NCBI GenBank assembly: GCA_016795425.1
Contig: JAEUHG010000021.1
Location: 1-34,911 of the forward strand
DNA length: 34,911 bases
Reading direction: 5' to 3'
Source: Verrucomicrobiales bacterium
Lineage (GTDB): Bacteria > Verrucomicrobiota > Verrucomicrobiia > Limisphaerales > CAIMTB01
The notes beneath the pieces are model-generated. The model made no database searches. It was given only the letters and a program-made list of their open reading frames with translations, and was not told where the DNA came from. This document shows positions 33,398-34,911 of this stretch, piece after piece; within the stretch, counting starts at the first letter, position 1; each line of letters starts with the position of its first letter. A program made the position numbers and the translations under genes.

Positions 33398-34726
33398 TCA
33401 AATATGCCAGGGTTCGCGCATGGCACGGTCGCGCATCCGATTGGCCGCCTTGTCGCCGATGAACTCCTCCTTCGTCGGGTCGTAAGTGAGTTTTCGGCCC
33501 AACATCCAGGCGATGGCCGAGGCATGGGAGGCGAGGTGCGAATGCCGCATGACGCCGCTGTGGCAGGCGGGTTTGGACCGGGTTTTGACGCAATCCAGGA
33601 AGTCGCGCGTGTGAGCGGAGGCGTTGGTGCCCGCCATCTTGGTGAACTGCCGCATCTCGGACTTGAGGGACTCGGGATGGGTGATGACTTGTCCCGTGTC
33701 GCCGGTCTCGACCCAACCTTCATCGCCGATGAAGCGCACCGGGCAAGTGCCGGTGGAGGTGCGGAATTGGGGATCGCGATTGCCGAACGGGGTGTCGAGG
33801 AAATCGATGGAGAGTCGGACTCCGTTGGGATAGCGGCCGAGGATGTGGTCGGGAGTCGGTTCGAACTCAATGGGACCAGTGGTGTCGGCTTGGTTGGCCC
33901 ATTGGCAGAGATCGAGGGTGTGGGCGGCCCAGTCGAGAATCGTGGCGCCGGAATCGAAATCGTAGTGACCGCGCCATTGGCCTGAGACGTAGGCCTTGTT
34001 GTAAGGCCTCCAGGGCGACGGACCGAGCCACCGATCCCAATCGCACTCGTGCTTGGGCGGCTCGGGTTCGGCGGGGAGCCAGTCGTAGATCACGCGTGGC
34101 CGGTAGCTGGAGGCGTGCATGGTGTGGAGCCGCCCGATCCGTCCGCTGTGCACCAAATGAGTGGCGAACTGGAAGTTGGGAACGTTGCGGCGCTGGGTGC
34201 CGGCCTGGAAGATGCGGCCGTAACGCCGGATGGTGTCGTCGAGGGCCTGGCACTGACCCATGGTGAGGCCGCAGGGTTTCTCGCTGTAAACGTCCTTGCC
34301 CGCCTTCGCGCAAAGAATGGAACCGAGGGCGTGCCAATGGTCACCGGTGGCCAGCAGCACGGCGTCGATGTCCGGCCGCGCCAACAGCTCGAACATGTCG
34401 GCATACATGGCGCAGTCCTTGTTGCCGTACTTGGCGTCCGCCATGGCCTTGACCGCTTCGCGGCGGGTGCGTTGGACGTCGCAGATGGCGACAAACTGCA
34501 CGTCCTTTTCGGCGATCATGCATTCGAGCACGTGCCGGCCACGGGGACCGATGCCGATGGCGCCGAGAACGATCCTTTCCGAAGGTGGGACCGCGCCGTC
34601 GCGGCCCAGTGCCGACGCCGGGATAAAGGTGGGCAGGGCGATGGATGCGGCCGCGGCGGCGGTTCGGCGGAGAAAATCGCGACGGGACCGGACGGACGAG
34701 ACAGACGTGAGGATTCGAGGCTTCAT
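33398..34726 (-). CDS. Gfo/Idh/MocA family oxidoreductase with Tat leader
   Basis: 442 residues. The leader S-R-R-D-F-L-R-R (14-21), an Ala-rich stretch and L-P-T-F-I-P-A-S-A-L-G is a textbook Tat signal; the enzyme is exported folded, with its nucleotide already bound. The NAD(P) fold begins G-A-I-G-I-G-P-R-G (55-63), and the family motif E-K-P (149-151) supplies the catalytic-region Lys. The C-terminal domain has D-W-A-A-H-T-L-D-L near 273-281 and a Trp-rich substrate loop (C-D-W-D-R-W-L-G-P-S-P-W-R-P-Y). Planctomycetes and Verrucomicrobia carry many such secreted copies that oxidise or epimerise sugars, probably in the periplasm; the substrate is unknown. It is the first gene of a likely operon with the HEAT-repeat protein. 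Confidence 0.96.
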   Translation of the reverse strand: MKPRILTSVSSVRSRRDFLRRTAAAAASIALPTFIPASALGRDGAVPPSERIVLGAIGIGPRGRHVLECMIAEKDVQFVAICDVQRTRREAVKAMADAKYGNKDCAMYADMFELLARPDIDAVLLATGDHWHALGSILCAKAGKDVYSEKPCGLTMGQCQALDDTIRRYGRIFQAGTQRRNVPNFQFATHLVHSGRIGRLHTMHASSYRPRVIYDWLPAEPEPPKHECDWDRWLGPSPWRPYNKAYVSGQWRGHYDFDSGATILDWAAHTLDLCQWANQADTTGPIEFEPTPDHILGRYPNGVRLSIDFLDTPFGNRDPQFRTSTGTCPVRFIGDEGWVETGDTGQVITHPESLKSEMRQFTKMAGTNASAHTRDFLDCVKTRSKPACHSGVMRHSHLASHASAIAWMLGRKLTYDPTKEEFIGDKAANRMRDRAMREPWHI

Positions 34727-34802
34727 GGTGAGTTAGGGCCGCACGATGCCTTTATGGCGCAGCGAAGTGGATAGGAAGCAAGACAAAGGGTTGTGGACGG
34801 GG

Positions 34803-34880
34803 ATGATCCGCAGCTCCCCTGTCGCAGCGCGACCGGAACCGCCTGAGTTGCGCCGCGCCTGGTGCTGCGGGTTGGATCAT
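34803..34880. repeat. Nested inverted repeat upstream of the Gfo/Idh/MocA gene
   Basis: ATGATCCGCAG (34803-34813) can pair with CTGCGG and ATCAT at 34865-34880, interrupted by a five-base bulge. Inside lies a second small hairpin, GTCGC-AGC-GCGAC (34821-34833). The element sits about 75 bases upstream of the minus-strand start at 34726. It could be a repeat element, a regulatory site, or the 3' hairpin of a gene beyond the right edge. Confidence 0.35.
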
Positions 34881-34911
34881 GGAGTCGGGTCTTCCTGGAC
34901 TTGGTGGACCA

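Overview
The window looks like chromosomal DNA from a GC-rich member of the Verrucomicrobiota (or a close PVC relative). No single marker proves this. The case rests on the gene style: a secreted PQQ-propeller protein that starts mature with DWPTWRGP, a Tat-exported Gfo/Idh/MocA oxidoreductase, a prepilin-like protein with an H-x(9)-DG-type end, leucine-rich repeats of the 'VTDAGL' type, secreted HEAT repeats, Calx-beta arrays, and secreted proteins ending in an RF[YF]RL tail. I found no rRNA, tRNA, CRISPR array, phage or insertion-sequence gene.

Layout. Positions 1-4895 (minus) hold two closely spaced secreted-protein genes: a PQQ-like beta-propeller followed by a Calx-beta repeat protein that runs off the left edge. 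A thiD gene (5005-5808, plus) diverges from them. Next come a secreted M64 metallopeptidase (minus), a small TfoX-like protein with a basic tail (plus), and a B12-binding radical SAM protein with a STAS-like C-terminus (minus). About 480 bases of intergenic DNA follow, carrying two copies of a 124-base palindromic repeat. Positions 10752-13295 hold an NAD-dependent epimerase-like gene, a prepilin-like gene and a cysteine-containing membrane-anchored protein. Positions 13312-16699 (minus) are a three-gene ABC-2 exporter (ATPase and two permeases), downstream of a TVP38/TMEM64 membrane protein; a DUF805 membrane protein diverges from the latter.

Positions 18186-22591 (minus) form a signalling operon: a membrane sensor kinase, a single-domain response regulator, and a soluble hybrid kinase (REC-PAS-HisKA-HATPase-REC) whose TTG start overlaps the regulator's stop. 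A Tat-type peptidoglycan amidase (plus) faces a 1250-residue secreted glycosidase-like protein (minus). A small Xre regulator and a four-helix membrane protein form a coupled pair; their upstream region has a 43-base inverted repeat with two ten-base palindromes 21 bases apart, shared with a divergent leucine-rich-repeat gene. The right end has a zinc alcohol dehydrogenase, a membrane-anchored unknown protein, a secreted HEAT-repeat protein and the Gfo/Idh/MocA oxidoreductase, the last two probably co-transcribed.

Taken together the window is ordinary chromosome rich in envelope and secreted proteins. The points most worth following are the Xre/membrane pair with its symmetric operator, the homologous C-terminal tail shared by the M64 peptidase and the glycosidase-like protein, the radical SAM-STAS fusion, and two families of short palindromic repeats.
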